A stretch of DNA of 64,000 nt from Microbacterium sp. LWO13-1.2 (GTDB lineage: Bacteria; Actinomycetota; Actinomycetes; Actinomycetales; Microbacteriaceae), in assembly GCF_038397725.1 (NCBI RefSeq), contig NZ_CP151634.1:806001-870000 (forward strand), written 5' to 3'. The translations under genes and the position numbers were made by a program. A model generated the notes under the pieces. That model was not told the DNA's origin. It saw only the letters and a list, made by a program, of their open reading frames with translations, and ran no database searches. Every line of letters starts with the position of its first letter. Within the stretch, counting starts at the first letter, position 1. This document shows positions 53,977 to 62,023 of the stretch, one piece after another.

Positions 53977-54887
53977 TTGACGCTCCCTGCGGACAGGCCG
54001 GAGCGCCAGAAGCGCTGCAGCATCACGAAGGCGAGGATGAGGGGGAGCACCGAGATGAACGATCCGGCGATGACGAGGGTGGAGAACTCGGGGTTCTGCT
54101 GCACCTGGCTCTGCCACAGGGCGATGCCGACGCTCGACGGGAACAGATCGCGGTTCTGCAGCATGATCAGCGGCAACATGAAGTTGTTCCAGATGCCGAC
54201 GAACTGGAAGAGGGCGATCGTCACGAATCCGGGCATCAGCATCGGCATCCCGACCTGGAGGAAGCTGCGTATCGGCCCCGCACCGTCGACCCGGGCGGCC
54301 TCGAGCGTCTCCGCGGGGAGGTAACCGGAGGAGAACACCCGGGCGAGGTACACGCTGAACGGGTTGCACAGCGTCGGGATCAGCACCGCCCAGATCGTGT
54401 TGGTCAGTCCGGCGGACGCCGCGAGGAGGTACAGCGGGATGACGGTCGCCGTGTTCGGGATGAGCACGCCGATGAGCACGGCGGAGTACAGTCCCCCCTT
54501 GCCGCGGAACTCGAATTTGTCGAAGGCGTAGCCGGCCATCAGGGAGATGAAGCCGCCGACGATCGCGCCGCCGCCGGCGTAGAGGATGCTGTTGCCGAGC
54601 CACCGCAGGAAGATGCCGTCGTCCTGGACGAGCAGCCGCTGGATGTTGACGAGGAAGTCGCTGCCGAAGGCGAAGGCGTCGCCCGAATAGAGCTCACCCG
54701 CGTTCTTGGTCGAGGCGAAGACGAGCCACAGCAGCGGCAGCACCATGTAGGCGGAGCCGATGATCAGGAGCGCGTTGACTCCGAAGACGGAGGGCAGGTG
54801 CCGAGAACTGCGCGATCGGCGCGGGCTCCGCGCTGTCTTCACGGATACCGCGGCACGCGTCTTCGGACGGTCGGTCACGGTGGTCAT
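53973..54887 (-). CDS. Carbohydrate ABC transporter permease, MalG type
   Basis: 304 residues, six helices; EAA loop LEAARVDGAGPIRSFLQVGMPML followed by FVGIWNNFMLPLI. ATG overlaps the upstream permease stop. The C-terminal LQRFWRSGLSAGSVK is typical. Second importer in the window; again without an ATPase gene. Confidence 0.93.
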   Translation of the reverse strand: MTTVTDRPKTRAAVSVKTARSPRRSRSSRHLPSVFGVNALLIIGSAYMVLPLLWLVFASTKNAGELYSGDAFAFGSDFLVNIQRLLVQDDGIFLRWLGNSILYAGGGAIVGGFISLMAGYAFDKFEFRGKGGLYSAVLIGVLIPNTATVIPLYLLAASAGLTNTIWAVLIPTLCNPFSVYLARVFSSGYLPAETLEAARVDGAGPIRSFLQVGMPMLMPGFVTIALFQFVGIWNNFMLPLIMLQNRDLFPSSVGIALWQSQVQQNPEFSTLVIAGSFISVLPLILAFVMLQRFWRSGLSAGSVK

Positions 54888-55813
54888 CGCGTCGGCTCCT
54901 TCGAGGTGAATCGGGTGACGACCCAGGACAGGACGCCGGCGAGCAGGGCGAGCAGGATGGATGCCGCTGCCGCCTGGGGCAGGTCGTTCCGGTTGAACGC
55001 CGCGTCATAGGCCCACATGTTGGGCACCCAGGTACTGGTGACGGCGGTCGTCGCGGACGACAGGATCTTCGGCTCGGTGAACAGTTGCAGCGAGCCGATG
55101 ACGGTGAACAGCAGGGCGACGCCGATGGCCGGCCAGACGAGAGGGGTCTTGATCGAGAGCGCGGTACGGATCTCGCCGGCGCCGTCGACCTTCGCGGCCT
55201 CGAGCACTTCGCGGGGAACCGCCTGCAGGGCGGTGAACAGGATGATCACGTTGTAGCCGGCCCACTCCCACACCGCGATGTTGACCATCGAGGGGAGGAC
55301 CAGCTGCACCGAAAGGAAATCGAGGGCGATGCCGCCGGATTCGAGTGCCTTCACGATCGGGCTCACGCCCGGCGTGTACAGGTAGGCCCAGATGAGGGCG
55401 GCGATCACGCCGGGTACGGCGTGCGGGAGGAACAGGAGCAGCTGGAAGGCGCGCTTGGCGTAGGCGACGGTCGCGTCGAGCAGCAGGGCGAGCACGAGGG
55501 CGACGGCGAGCAGTGAGGGAACGTAGAGGATGCAGTAGATCGCGAGCCGGCCGAAGCCATCCGTGAAGGTGCGGTCGGCGAGGACGTCGAGGTAGTTCCC
55601 GATACCGACGAACTCGACGGTCGCGCCGCCGAAGCCGAGGCCGCTGCGCTTCTCCGCGAACAGGCTCATCCCGATCGCGTAGATCACCGGGGCGATCATC
55701 GTCAGGGCGAACAGGGCGAAGAACGGAATCAGGAAGATCGAGGCGGTGCGCCCTCCCGTGCCCGGGATCGTCTTTCGCATTGTGCGCCGCGGCGCACGGA
55801 TCTGGCTGGTCAT
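54884..55813 (-). CDS. Carbohydrate ABC transporter permease, MalF/UgpA type
   Basis: 309 residues from the ATG at 55813. Starts SIFLIPFFALFALTMIAPVIYAIGMSLF, has EAA loop LEAAKVDGAGEIRTALSIKTPLVWP and FTEPKILSSATTA. The first codons of the open frame beyond 55813 lie in the hairpin region and are not expected to be used. Confidence 0.93.
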   Translation of the reverse strand: MTSQIRAPRRTMRKTIPGTGGRTASIFLIPFFALFALTMIAPVIYAIGMSLFAEKRSGLGFGGATVEFVGIGNYLDVLADRTFTDGFGRLAIYCILYVPSLLAVALVLALLLDATVAYAKRAFQLLLFLPHAVPGVIAALIWAYLYTPGVSPIVKALESGGIALDFLSVQLVLPSMVNIAVWEWAGYNVIILFTALQAVPREVLEAAKVDGAGEIRTALSIKTPLVWPAIGVALLFTVIGSLQLFTEPKILSSATTAVTSTWVPNMWAYDAAFNRNDLPQAAAASILLALLAGVLSWVVTRFTSKEPTR

Positions 55814-55833
55814 CGTCGATGCCCTTCGATCGG

Positions 55834-55873
55834 GATCGTGGGGTGGGTGCGTCAAGAGGCCCACCGCACGATC
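55834..55873 (-). terminator. Intercistronic hairpin between binding-protein and permease genes
   Basis: GATCGTG..GGTGGG pairs with CCCACC..CACGATC with one internal mismatch and a 12-base loop. It mirrors the hairpin at 26787-26815 in the first importer operon and may set a high binding-protein/permease ratio. Confidence 0.55.
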
Positions 55874-55880
55874 GATCCGG

Positions 55881-57185
55881 TTACTCCGTGATGTCGAGGC
55901 CGAGCTTCTCGAGCCCGTCCACGGTGCTGGTCTGCGTCGCGGCCAGCGCGTCACTCAGGGTGGCGGCGCTCGTGACGGAGTCCTTGAGCGCGGTGCTGGT
56001 GAGGTCGTACTTCGGACCCCAGGCCCACGAGCCCAGGTTCGCGGAGGCCTCGTCGAACACCTCGTAGATGTCGTTCGCGTAGTAGTCGGTCGGGGCGACT
56101 GCTGCTGCGGTCTCGTTCAAGCCCGGGTACGCGAGGTACGCGGTGCCGACGGCGCCACGCGCCTCGACCGCATCCTTGGAGGTGCTGAGCCACGTGAGGA
56201 ACACCGCTGCGGCTGCCTCGTTGTCGGAGTCGGCGGGGATGGCGAAGCCGGTGCCGCCGCTCAGCGCGCCGCTGGGCTTGCCGTCCCAGGTGGGAGGGGC
56301 CGCTGCGATCCACTTTCCGGCCTGGCCGGCCGCCTCGGTGCGGGTCTTCAGACCGGAGGCGCTCCAGGAGCCGCCGACCCACGCGTTGACCACGCCGCTG
56401 TTGAGGTCAGCGGTCCACTCGTCGCTGAATCCGAGCTGCTTCTTGACGAGGCCCTCGTCGATGAGGCGCTGCCAGTACTCGGCGACCTTGTTCGACTTCT
56501 TGTCGTCGATCGCGACGTTCCAGTGATCGCTGTCGACGCCGAACCATTCGGCACCGGCCTGCCACGACATCGGAGCCAGCTGTGGCTCGTTGGTGAAGAA
56601 GCTGGTGAGGTAGGCGTTCGGGTTCACGGCCTTGACGGCGCGTGCAGCATCCTCGAACTCGTCCCAGGTGGTGGGGACCTCGACGCCGGCGGCTTCGAGG
56701 ACGTCCTGGCGGTACCAGATGACCATGGGCGGCGCGTCGTACGGCAGCGCGTAGGCCGCGTCTCCGAAGGAGACGAGCGAGCGGACCTGCTCGTCGTACT
56801 CGCCGAGGATGTCAGACGAGACGAGCTCGTCGACCGACTTCAGCTGCTCCGCCGCGACGAAGCCGGGGAGACGGTCGTACTCGATGCCGACGACGTCGGG
56901 GCCGCTGCCGGACTCGATGGCGGCGGAGAGCTTGGTGTAGCCTCCGTTGGCGCCGTTGGGGATCTCCTCGAAGTTGACCGTGATGTCATCCTGGCTCGCG
57001 TTGAACGCGGCGGCGACATCGGCCATGCCGCTCAGCGAGGACCAGAAGGTCACCTCACCGGTGGCGGGAGGAGCGCTCTCGGTCTTCTCGGTCTCGACCG
57101 GGGTGGCGCTGCCGGCGCAGCCGGCGAGCAGGGCGGAGGCGACCACAAGGGCGCCAGTGGCGGTAAGGGTGCGACGCAGGGACAT
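55881..57185 (-). CDS. Sugar-binding lipoprotein of the second ABC transporter
   Basis: 434 residues. Lipobox LLAGC (Cys23). SBP_bac_1 type: EVTFWSSLSGMADVAAAFNASQDDITVNFEEIPNG, the VVGIEYDRLPGF hinge, and Trp-rich ligand region (WYRQDV, MSWQAGAEWFGV, GGSWSASG, PPTWDGK). These aromatic residues fit a sugar ligand. First gene of the operon. A GGAGA site lies before the ATG. Confidence 0.92.
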   Translation of the reverse strand: MSLRRTLTATGALVVASALLAGCAGSATPVETEKTESAPPATGEVTFWSSLSGMADVAAAFNASQDDITVNFEEIPNGANGGYTKLSAAIESGSGPDVVGIEYDRLPGFVAAEQLKSVDELVSSDILGEYDEQVRSLVSFGDAAYALPYDAPPMVIWYRQDVLEAAGVEVPTTWDEFEDAARAVKAVNPNAYLTSFFTNEPQLAPMSWQAGAEWFGVDSDHWNVAIDDKKSNKVAEYWQRLIDEGLVKKQLGFSDEWTADLNSGVVNAWVGGSWSASGLKTRTEAAGQAGKWIAAAPPTWDGKPSGALSGGTGFAIPADSDNEAAAAVFLTWLSTSKDAVEARGAVGTAYLAYPGLNETAAAVAPTDYYANDIYEVFDEASANLGSWAWGPKYDLTSTALKDSVTSAATLSDALAATQTSTVDGLEKLGLDITE

Positions 57186-57270
57186 CGGCGGGTTCTCCTT
57201 TGAATCGTTGACCGTGCCCTTCGATCATTCGACACCCGCGGAGATTAACCTAGACGATTGCTAACTTTCT

Positions 57271-57285
57271 AACAAAACCTAACAT
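57271..57285 (-). promoter_or_regulatory. Candidate operator of the hybrid regulator, upstream of the sugar-binding gene
   Basis: Plus-strand word AACAAAACCTAACAT. It matches 58407-58421 in 13 of 15 positions, and a related CTAAC word stands at 57261-57265. It lies between the regulator stop and the binding-protein gene promoter. Confidence 0.55.
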
Positions 57286-58377
57286 TCAGATGGCGCGGAC
57301 GGTGGATTCCCTGACCACCAGCGAGGGAAGCAAGGCCATGCGCACGATCGTGTGCGGCGTGCCAGCAACCTGCTTCAGACGGTCGACACAGAGCCGCAGA
57401 GCCGCGTGGCCGAGTTCGTGCTTCGGTGGGGCGACGGCCGTCAGCGGCACAGCCGCGAACGCCGAGACCTCGTCGTCGTACGCGATGACCGCGAAGTCCT
57501 CTGGCACGCGGAGACCCCGCTCCAGCACCAGATCCACGAACGCCATGGCATCGGAGTCACCGAGGAGAATGGCCGCCGTCACACCCTGCTCGACGCACGT
57601 GCTGAGAAGAGCGTCCAACTCCGCGATCTCGGCGCTCTCACCGAAGGGCGGTCGCGCCAGGTCATGACGCAGCGCAACGGCGGACTCCTGATCGATCTCG
57701 CCCATGGCACGCCGGAATCCCGCGTCGAGGCCCGCGACCGTGGCCGAAGGTCTCGCCGCGAGCGCGATGCCCGTGTGCCCCTGTTCGGCGAGATGCCGAA
57801 CCGCCACTTCGGCGCCGTGCGCGTGATCCGTGCGCACCCACTCGAGCCGGCCCGCGATGTGTTCATCCACCGACCGCTCGACCATGACGACGGGCACATC
57901 GGCCTGTTCGAGTATCCGCTGCAGCGGCGATCGGTCGACGATCACATCATGCGGAGTGATCATGAGCGCGTCGACGCCGCTGGCGATGAGACGCTCGGCC
58001 TGGCGGTACTCCTCTTCCGGCGAGTAGTTCGTCGCGCCCACGACGAGGCGGCAGTTCAATTCCCTGGCGGCCTGGCTCGCTCCGCGGATCACTTCGGGGA
58101 AGTAGTAGTTCGTCGTCGGGACGATCATGCCGATGGTCGCGACGGGCCGCGCCCTGGCCACCGAGCCCTGCGTATGCGCCGCCTGCTGCTGGGCCACGGC
58201 GAGCGAGATCGCTCCGCCGTGCACGCGCGCCAGCAGACCTCGTTCCTCCAGCACGACCAGATCGCGCCAGAGCGTCATGGGCGTGACGCCGAGGCGTGGC
58301 GCCAGCGACGAACTCTGCACCGAGCCACGGAGTTCGAGTTCTCGGAGGATCGCATCGTGGCGTGCAGCTGCGGTCAT
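57286..58377 (-). CDS. Transcriptional regulator with DeoR-type HTH and LacI-type sugar-sensing domain
   Basis: 363 residues. Residues 1-60 form a DeoR winged HTH (ILRELELRGSVQSSSLAPRLGVTPMTLWRDLVVLEERGLLARVHGGA); residues about 80-350 form a periplasmic-binding-protein-like sensor: IGMIVPTTNYYFPEVIRGASQAARELNCRLVVGATNYSPEEE, ..DVIAYDDEVSAFAAVPLTAVAPPKHELGHAALRL. DNA-binding and sensing are from two different regulator families; the combination is known in actinobacteria but not common. It controls the adjacent sugar-uptake operon and probably itself, as matching words lie upstream of both. Confidence 0.92.
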   Translation of the reverse strand: MTAAARHDAILRELELRGSVQSSSLAPRLGVTPMTLWRDLVVLEERGLLARVHGGAISLAVAQQQAAHTQGSVARARPVATIGMIVPTTNYYFPEVIRGASQAARELNCRLVVGATNYSPEEEYRQAERLIASGVDALMITPHDVIVDRSPLQRILEQADVPVVMVERSVDEHIAGRLEWVRTDHAHGAEVAVRHLAEQGHTGIALAARPSATVAGLDAGFRRAMGEIDQESAVALRHDLARPPFGESAEIAELDALLSTCVEQGVTAAILLGDSDAMAFVDLVLERGLRVPEDFAVIAYDDEVSAFAAVPLTAVAPPKHELGHAALRLCVDRLKQVAGTPHTIVRMALLPSLVVRESTVRAI

Positions 58378-58406
58378 CCGCTCCTCCGTCAGGATCTTTC
58401 GATTAC

Positions 58407-58421
58407 AACAGAACCCAACAT
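58407..58421 (-). promoter_or_regulatory. Candidate operator upstream of the hybrid regulator
   Basis: AACAGAACCCAACAT on the plus strand, 29 bases before the regulator start, matching 57271-57285 in 13 of 15 positions. Confidence 0.55.
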
Positions 58422-58468
58422 AGCCCGGTCCGGATCACCGTGCCTCACGCGTCACCCAGCAGCAACCC

Positions 58469-59395
58469 TCAGTCGCTGACGACCCAGTCGAACTGGTCGC
58501 CGTGCTCTTCGAGCCACGCGTCGACGGCATCCGCTTCCTTGCCCTCGCCGAACTCGTTGACCACGAGATCCTCGAGCGCACCGTACTGCTCATCGTCGAG
58601 CTTGATCTGCTCGATCAGCTCGGCCGCCTCGGGGAACTCTGCCGCGAAGCCCTTGGCACCGAGGAAGTGCAGCCCCTCGGCCTCGCCCATCGCGCCCTTC
58701 GGGTCTTCGAGGTCCTTCACCGGGAAGGCATCGTTGGCCCAGAACGGCCGCCACAGTGTGACGACGATGTCCTCCTGCTTCTCCGTCGCCGCCTTCAGCT
58801 CGGTGAGCATGGCCGCGGTCGACGATGTCACCAGGGTGTACTCGCCGTCGAGGCCGTACGCCGAGAGCATCTCGCCTGCCTGCGCCGTCAGCCCGGCCCC
58901 CGGTTCGATACCGATGACCTTGCCGCCGACGTCGCCCCCGCGGCCGGCGAGATCCTCGATCGAGTCGATGTCCGAGTACTCCGGAACCGCGATCGTGAGC
59001 TTGGCGTTGGCGTAGTACGTGCCGAGATCCTCGATGTCGTCACCGTACTTCTCGATGTACTCGGCATGGGTGAGCTCTGGCCACGCCGAAGGGTAGAGGT
59101 CGACGTCGCCCTGTGCCAGGCCCGCATACAGCGGGCCGGCTTCGGTGAGCGTCTTCATCTCGACGTCGTAGCCGAGCTTCTCGAGCTGATCCTGCATCAG
59201 GTAGGCCGTGCTGAGACCATCGGTCCAGCTCGGCAGATAGCCCAGGGTGATCGTGCCCTTGGCGCCGGTCGCACCACTGGTGCCGCCTCCGGTCAGGTCG
59301 CTGGTACCGCCCGCCCCGTCGGTCGCGCAGCCGGCGAGAGCGAGGGATGCGACGGCGCCGAGCGCCGCGATGCTCATGAGTCTGTTCTTACGCAT
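58469..59395 (-). CDS. proX: Glycine-betaine/proline-binding lipoprotein
   Basis: 308 residues from the ATG at 59395. Lipobox LALAGC (Cys23). OpuAC/ProX-type domain: GYLPSWTDGLSTAYLM, LYPSAWPELTHAEYIEKYGDD, GIEPGAGLTAQAGEML and VVTLWRPFWANDAFPVKDLEDP, with Trp residues positioned to cage a quaternary amine. Last gene of the operon; it overlaps the permease stop by eight bases. Betaine or carnitine/choline as ligand cannot be separated from sequence. Confidence 0.93.
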   Translation of the reverse strand: MRKNRLMSIAALGAVASLALAGCATDGAGGTSDLTGGGTSGATGAKGTITLGYLPSWTDGLSTAYLMQDQLEKLGYDVEMKTLTEAGPLYAGLAQGDVDLYPSAWPELTHAEYIEKYGDDIEDLGTYYANAKLTIAVPEYSDIDSIEDLAGRGGDVGGKVIGIEPGAGLTAQAGEMLSAYGLDGEYTLVTSSTAAMLTELKAATEKQEDIVVTLWRPFWANDAFPVKDLEDPKGAMGEAEGLHFLGAKGFAAEFPEAAELIEQIKLDDEQYGALEDLVVNEFGEGKEADAVDAWLEEHGDQFDWVVSD

Positions 59396-60338
59396 TCTGC
59401 AGCTCCTTCTCTTCGACGTGCACCGGGGTCGCATCCGCCAGCAGAGCGGATGCCGCGGCCGCGCGCTGCGCCGAGCGACGCTGTGCGAGCATTCCGAGCA
59501 GCGACGCCGGGTTCTTGCCCAGCGATCCGAGTGCCGCCGTGACGCGATCGAGGAAGACGGCGATGAGCACGACACCCAGCCCCGCCTCGACGCCCTTGGC
59601 GATGTTCACGGTCGAGATCGCCTCGACGACCATCTTCCCGAGGCCGTCGGCGCCGGCCATGCCGGCGATCACGGCCATCGACAGGGCGAGCATGATGACC
59701 TGGTTGACGCCGGCGAGGATCGTCGGCATCGCGAGCGGGAGCTGAATGCCCCGCAGGATCTGACCCGGCTTCGCGCCGAACGCCTGACCTGCTTCGACGG
59801 TCTCCGAGTCCACTCCGCGGATGCCGAGTTCGGTGAGGCGGACGCCAGGAGGCAGCGCGAAGATGACCGTCGCGACGAGCCCGGGAACCACACCGATGCT
59901 GAAGAACACGATCGCGGGAATCAGATACACGAAGGCGGGCATCGTCTGCATGAAGTCGAGGATCGGCTTCAGCACGGTGCGCACCGTCGAATTGCGCGCG
60001 GACCAGATGCCGAGCGGTATCGCGATGAGTACCGCGACCACCGCGGCGACGAGCACCAGGGCGAGCGTCTGCATCGCCGGAACCCAGAGGCCCATTGCGA
60101 CGATCAGCCCGAAGGAGATCACCGTGCCGATGGCGAGCTGCCACGATCGCACCAGCCACGCGATCAGCGCTGCGGCGACGATGACGACGTAGAAGTACGG
60201 CAGCAGGAGCAGGAAAGTGAGTCCCTCGACGAGGAAGGTCACGACGAAGGAGATGACGTCGAGCAGGCCGTCGAGGTTGTCCTTGATCCAGTCGACGCCG
60301 GATTCGACCCACGTTCCGATGGGGAGATGGAAGTTCAT
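59388..60338 (-). CDS. proW: Glycine-betaine/proline ABC permease
   Basis: 316 residues with about seven hydrophobic segments. BPD_transp_1 region with GAKPGQILRGIQLPLAMPTILAGVNQVIMLALSMAVIAGMAGADGLG, the classic ProW/OpuAB coupling and final helix. Overlaps proV by four bases at its start (ATGA) and extends at the C-terminus by a charged tail (QRRSAQRAAAAS..). Confidence 0.93.
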   Translation of the reverse strand: MNFHLPIGTWVESGVDWIKDNLDGLLDVISFVVTFLVEGLTFLLLLPYFYVVIVAAALIAWLVRSWQLAIGTVISFGLIVAMGLWVPAMQTLALVLVAAVVAVLIAIPLGIWSARNSTVRTVLKPILDFMQTMPAFVYLIPAIVFFSIGVVPGLVATVIFALPPGVRLTELGIRGVDSETVEAGQAFGAKPGQILRGIQLPLAMPTILAGVNQVIMLALSMAVIAGMAGADGLGKMVVEAISTVNIAKGVEAGLGVVLIAVFLDRVTAALGSLGKNPASLLGMLAQRRSAQRAAAASALLADATPVHVEEKELQNA

Positions 60339-61651
60339 CGCGTCGCCCCCTCGTTCGCGGCCTGGGCTCCTGAGGCGGTCGCCGCCTCAGCAGTCCAGCC
60401 GTCATCGAGCACGGCGTCGATCTCGGCCTGCGGCATCGGGAAGAGCGGGAGCGTGAGCTCGCCGGTCGCGCCGGGCCCGGGGCCGAGGGCTGCGAGCAGG
60501 GTGACGCGAGGAATGACACCCACCAGGCGTCCATCGGCGTTCGTCACCGCCAGCGGCACGGGCGACTCGACCGACGGGACGAACAGGTTCATCAGCACCT
60601 CGTCCTCGTTCACCGCCTGCGGAACAGGCTTGATGATCGATTCGAGCGTCGTCACTCCCTTACGGACGAGCTTGACGGCATCCCGATCGGTGACGATGCC
60701 GACCAGCTGACGGTCGCGATCCACGACGTACGTCGCCGACATGTAGGCGTCCCGCATCTGACGCAGCGCCGTACGCGGGCCGGCGGTCGCGGCGACGACA
60801 GGGCGAGGGCGCTCCATGACGTTCGCGGCGGTGAGCACACGGGCACGATCGACGTCCTGCACGAACTGCTCGACGTAGTCGTTCGCCGGGTCGGTCAGGA
60901 TGTCCTCCGGGGTGCCGATCTGCACGATGCGGCCATCGCGCATCACGGCGATCCGGTCGCCGAGGAACATCGCCTCGTTGAGGTCGTGCGTGATGAACAC
61001 GATCGTCTTCTGCAGTTTCTGCTGCAGTTCGAGCAGCTGCTCCTGCATCTCACGACGGATGAGCGGGTCGAGAGCGCTGAATGCCTCGTCCATGAGCAGG
61101 ATGTCGCTGTCGGCCGCGAGAGCGCGGGCGATGCCGACGCGCTGCTGCATGCCGCCGGAGAGCTCACTAGGCAGTTTGTCGCCCTGGCCGGCGAGTCCGA
61201 CGAGAGTCAGGATCTCCTCGGCCTTGGCGAGCCGCTCGGCCCGGGGCGTGCCCTTGAGCTCGAGCGGATAGGCGACGTTGGCTGCCACGGTGCGATGGGG
61301 CAGCAGGGCGAAGTGCTGGAAGACCATCGAGATGCGGTCGCGACGGATCTCGCGCAGGCGCGATGTCGGGATGCCGGTGATGGTGTCGCCGTTCACGGTG
61401 ACGGATCCGTCGGTGGCCTCATGCAGGCCGTTGAGCATGCGGATGATGGTGGACTTACCGGAGCCGGACAGACCCATGATCACGAAGATCTCACCGCGAT
61501 TGACGGTGAAACTCGCGTCGATGACGGCTGCGGTTCCGGCATCCGCGATGTCGGTTCGGCTCTCGCCGGATTTCAGCCGACGGACGGCTTGGTTCGGATT
61601 CCTCCCGAACACTTTGTACAGATGGCGCGCTTCAAGTGCGGTTTCGGACAC
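60335..61651 (-). CDS. proV: Glycine-betaine/proline ABC ATP-binding protein with CBS domains
   Basis: 438 residues. Walker A GLSGSGKS (60-67), signature LSGGMQQRVGIARAL, Walker B ILLMDEAFSALDPL. CBS repeats at about 290-400 (YVVDRDRQLVGIVTDRDAVKLV, PLAVTNADGRLVGVIPRV) sense ionic strength or nucleotides in this family. A long helical N-terminus (RHLYKVFGRNPNQAVRRLKSGE) is normal for OpuAA. GTG start at 61651 with GGGGAAAC in front. Confidence 0.95.
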   Translation of the reverse strand: MSETALEARHLYKVFGRNPNQAVRRLKSGESRTDIADAGTAAVIDASFTVNRGEIFVIMGLSGSGKSTIIRMLNGLHEATDGSVTVNGDTITGIPTSRLREIRRDRISMVFQHFALLPHRTVAANVAYPLELKGTPRAERLAKAEEILTLVGLAGQGDKLPSELSGGMQQRVGIARALAADSDILLMDEAFSALDPLIRREMQEQLLELQQKLQKTIVFITHDLNEAMFLGDRIAVMRDGRIVQIGTPEDILTDPANDYVEQFVQDVDRARVLTAANVMERPRPVVAATAGPRTALRQMRDAYMSATYVVDRDRQLVGIVTDRDAVKLVRKGVTTLESIIKPVPQAVNEDEVLMNLFVPSVESPVPLAVTNADGRLVGVIPRVTLLAALGPGPGATGELTLPLFPMPQAEIDAVLDDGWTAEAATASGAQAANEGATR

Positions 61652-62023
61652 GTTTCCCCTGCGGCGCGCAGTGATGCGCGCCTGCTTCGGTCACGCCCGG
61701 GTGACGTTCACGTGGCCGTCTCGACATGCTGCACTGACGGCGCGGGCGGCGGATTTCGGATCCACCGCAAAGAACATCGACCGTACGCCCGCGCCTCTTC
61801 GTAGTGCAGATTTCGAAGGAAGGACGCGGCCGCGGACTGGTCTCGGGCCTTCCGGCCCGCATTCCAACGTAACTAAATGGCCGATCAGGGGCAAATCCGC
61901 ATATCGACGGAGTGCCGGGTTTCGTCGGCTGACCGGGGGATTGGACGGATGTGCGAAACGAGGTCACCCCCCGCGCGCCGAGCCGCCCTGACGCTCATGC
62001 GCGAATCGTGAGCAGGGGATTCC
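61652..62023. promoter_or_regulatory. 372-base non-coding gap before proVWX
   Basis: Between the betaine operon start and the methyltransferase stop. It should hold the proVWX promoter but I find no clear -35/-10. A perfect 8-bp hairpin GGCGCGCA-GTGA-TGCGCGCC (61663-61682) sits about ten bases upstream of the proV start codon. Nothing else stands out. Confidence 0.5.
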
